Assembly: GCA_029552825.1 (NCBI GenBank)
Contig: JAKPDL010000014.1
Span: 1 to 64,000, forward strand
Origin: Bacteroidota bacterium
GTDB lineage: Bacteria > Bacteroidota > Bacteroidia > Bacteroidales > VadinHA17
DNA length: 64,000 nucleotides
Direction: 5' to 3'
In this document: piece by piece, positions 63,218 through 64,000 of the stretch
Position numbering within the stretch: position 1 is the first letter of the stretch
Layout of the letters: every line of letters begins with the position of its first letter
The notes under the pieces: generated by a model
Seen by the model: the letters and a program-made list of their open reading frames with translations, nothing else
What the model was told of the DNA's origin: nothing
The model's database searches: none
Program-made: the position numbers and the translations under genes

Positions 63218-64000
63218 ATGAGCAGGAAGAAATTAACATACAGTCTGGTTACGATAATTATCATCTTTTTTTGCTTAACTGCCAATTCTACCGCACAACC
63301 TGTTCCCGGTGAAGATGAAAATATTCAGTTTTTAGTGACTTTTGGAAGAGATGGAGCAACTTCATGGGGAGATGATGATTTCTCCCAGACATGGTTTTTT
63401 GCAATTCCTAAGGAATATAAAGGGAGATTTTATATAAGGGTTTTTGATCCCGATACCGGAGGCGAACATGATGAACCCAAAGGTGAATGGAATACCAGAA
63501 CACAATTTTCAGTTTATGGAGGTAAAGGTGTTGATCCGGAGATAAATGAAGACTCCAGAGGTCTGCAACCGACCGGTAATTACAAAAGTGGCACACTTCT
63601 AGCTTCCAGAATTTTCGGGGAAGACAGGCAATATGATAACAAATATTACACTTTCGGACCATTTAATCCTACAGAAGGCGATTACAGCGAAAAGTGGGGA
63701 TATATTTTCAAGGTTATTGCTGACGGAATAAGCGGTGATGATGGGAACCTTTACAGGTATTTTCTCTCACGCGAACCAAATAATGATGTGCCTATAGAAG
63801 GAGCAAATGCTTTTACCTATGAGTATACTTTCAGAATGTGGAACAATACTCAAAGCATTTCTCATATTTACCCTTTTATTGATGAGGGAGTTATATATGT
63901 TAAACAAAAGAATTTTGACTGGGATGATGACGGAACTATAGTTGTAGTATCAAGAGTCAGAAAAGGTATTCAGGTGCCAATCTCAAATGAAGACGACTGG
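63218..64000 (+). CDS. Exported protein of unknown family (3' end outside window)
   Basis: An open reading frame starts at ATG 63218 and stays open for 261 codons to the window edge, so the gene is partial. It has a signal peptide (about residues 1-24, ending NSTAQ). The mature part begins FLVTFGRDGATSWGDDDFSQTWFFAIP and is beta-rich with many Asp-Gly turns and aromatic residues (FYIRVFDPDTGG, YTFGPFNP). It follows the PD40-PKD gene by 26 bases. I do not recognise the family. The Asp-rich loops suggest a calcium-stabilised surface or periplasmic domain, which is inference. Confidence 0.75.
   Translation, partial: MSRKKLTYSLVTIIIIFFCLTANSTAQPVPGEDENIQFLVTFGRDGATSWGDDDFSQTWFFAIPKEYKGRFYIRVFDPDTGGEHDEPKGEWNTRTQFSVYGGKGVDPEINEDSRGLQPTGNYKSGTLLASRIFGEDRQYDNKYYTFGPFNPTEGDYSEKWGYIFKVIADGISGDDGNLYRYFLSREPNNDVPIEGANAFTYEYTFRMWNNTQSISHIYPFIDEGVIYVKQKNFDWDDDGTIVVVSRVRKGIQVPISNEDDW

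Overview
The window is a gene-dense stretch of about 64 kb from a member of the Bacteroidota, probably an uncultured or environmental Bacteroidales-type organism. Several independent features point there. The division and cell-wall (dcw) cluster has the Bacteroidota order. A type IX secretion (T9SS) type B sorting domain sits beside a PorP/SprF-like gene. There is a GlsB/GlsA-type glycine-lipid acyltransferase pair, a SusC-like TonB plug domain and a Porin_10-like protein. At least sixteen intergenic gaps carry the Bacteroidota -7 promoter element TAnnTTTG. No plasmid, phage, insertion sequence or CRISPR array is visible, and no gap without a gene exceeds about 275 bases.

Layout. 1-6.9 kb: a sugar-porter MFS transporter followed by two exported GH2 glycosidases. 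6.9-13.4 kb (minus strand): tRNA-Ser(GGA), ansA, tatD, a decayed glutamate dehydrogenase, dprA, an intact glutamate dehydrogenase, a small membrane protein and tadA. 13.5-24 kb: aspS, a stand-alone TonB plug protein, miaB, yebC, a lipoprotein, a SPOR-domain protein, a PurF-family enzyme, and glsB/glsA. 24.0-39.4 kb: the dcw cluster mraZ-rsmH-ftsL-ftsI-murE-mraY-murD-ftsW-murG-murC-ftsQ-ftsA-ftsZ, all on the plus strand with small gaps or overlaps, preceded by a four-repeat MraZ-type operator. 39.4-45.4 kb: a putative porin overlapping the ftsZ stop, an MltF-like lytic transglycosylase, a LolC/E-FtsX-type permease and a NamZ-type (DUF1343) muramidase. 45.4-52.7 kb: an aminotransferase, valS, an orphan lipoprotein, nadC, a DUF4783 protein and rlmH. 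52.7-56.5 kb: a very large multi-pass histidine kinase. 56.5-64 kb: a cell-surface module made of a 1405-residue Gly-rich/Ig-repeat protein with a T9SS type B C-terminus, a PorP/SprF protein, a PD40-PKD protein, and an exported protein of unknown family that runs off the window.

How the genes work together. The dcw genes supply lipid II synthesis (MurE carries the DNPR motif of meso-diaminopimelate-adding enzymes; MraY, MurD, MurG and MurC), septal polymerisation and crosslinking (FtsW, FtsI) and the divisome (FtsL, FtsQ, FtsA, FtsZ). The neighbouring MltF and NamZ candidates would trim or recycle the wall. murF and ddl are not in the window. The strongest candidates for something little described are the 3' T9SS type B surface module, the truncated plug-only TonB protein, and the porin gene translationally joined to ftsZ. 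The clearest sequence-level stories are the four-turn MraZ operator and the triple-lesion glutamate dehydrogenase pseudogene.
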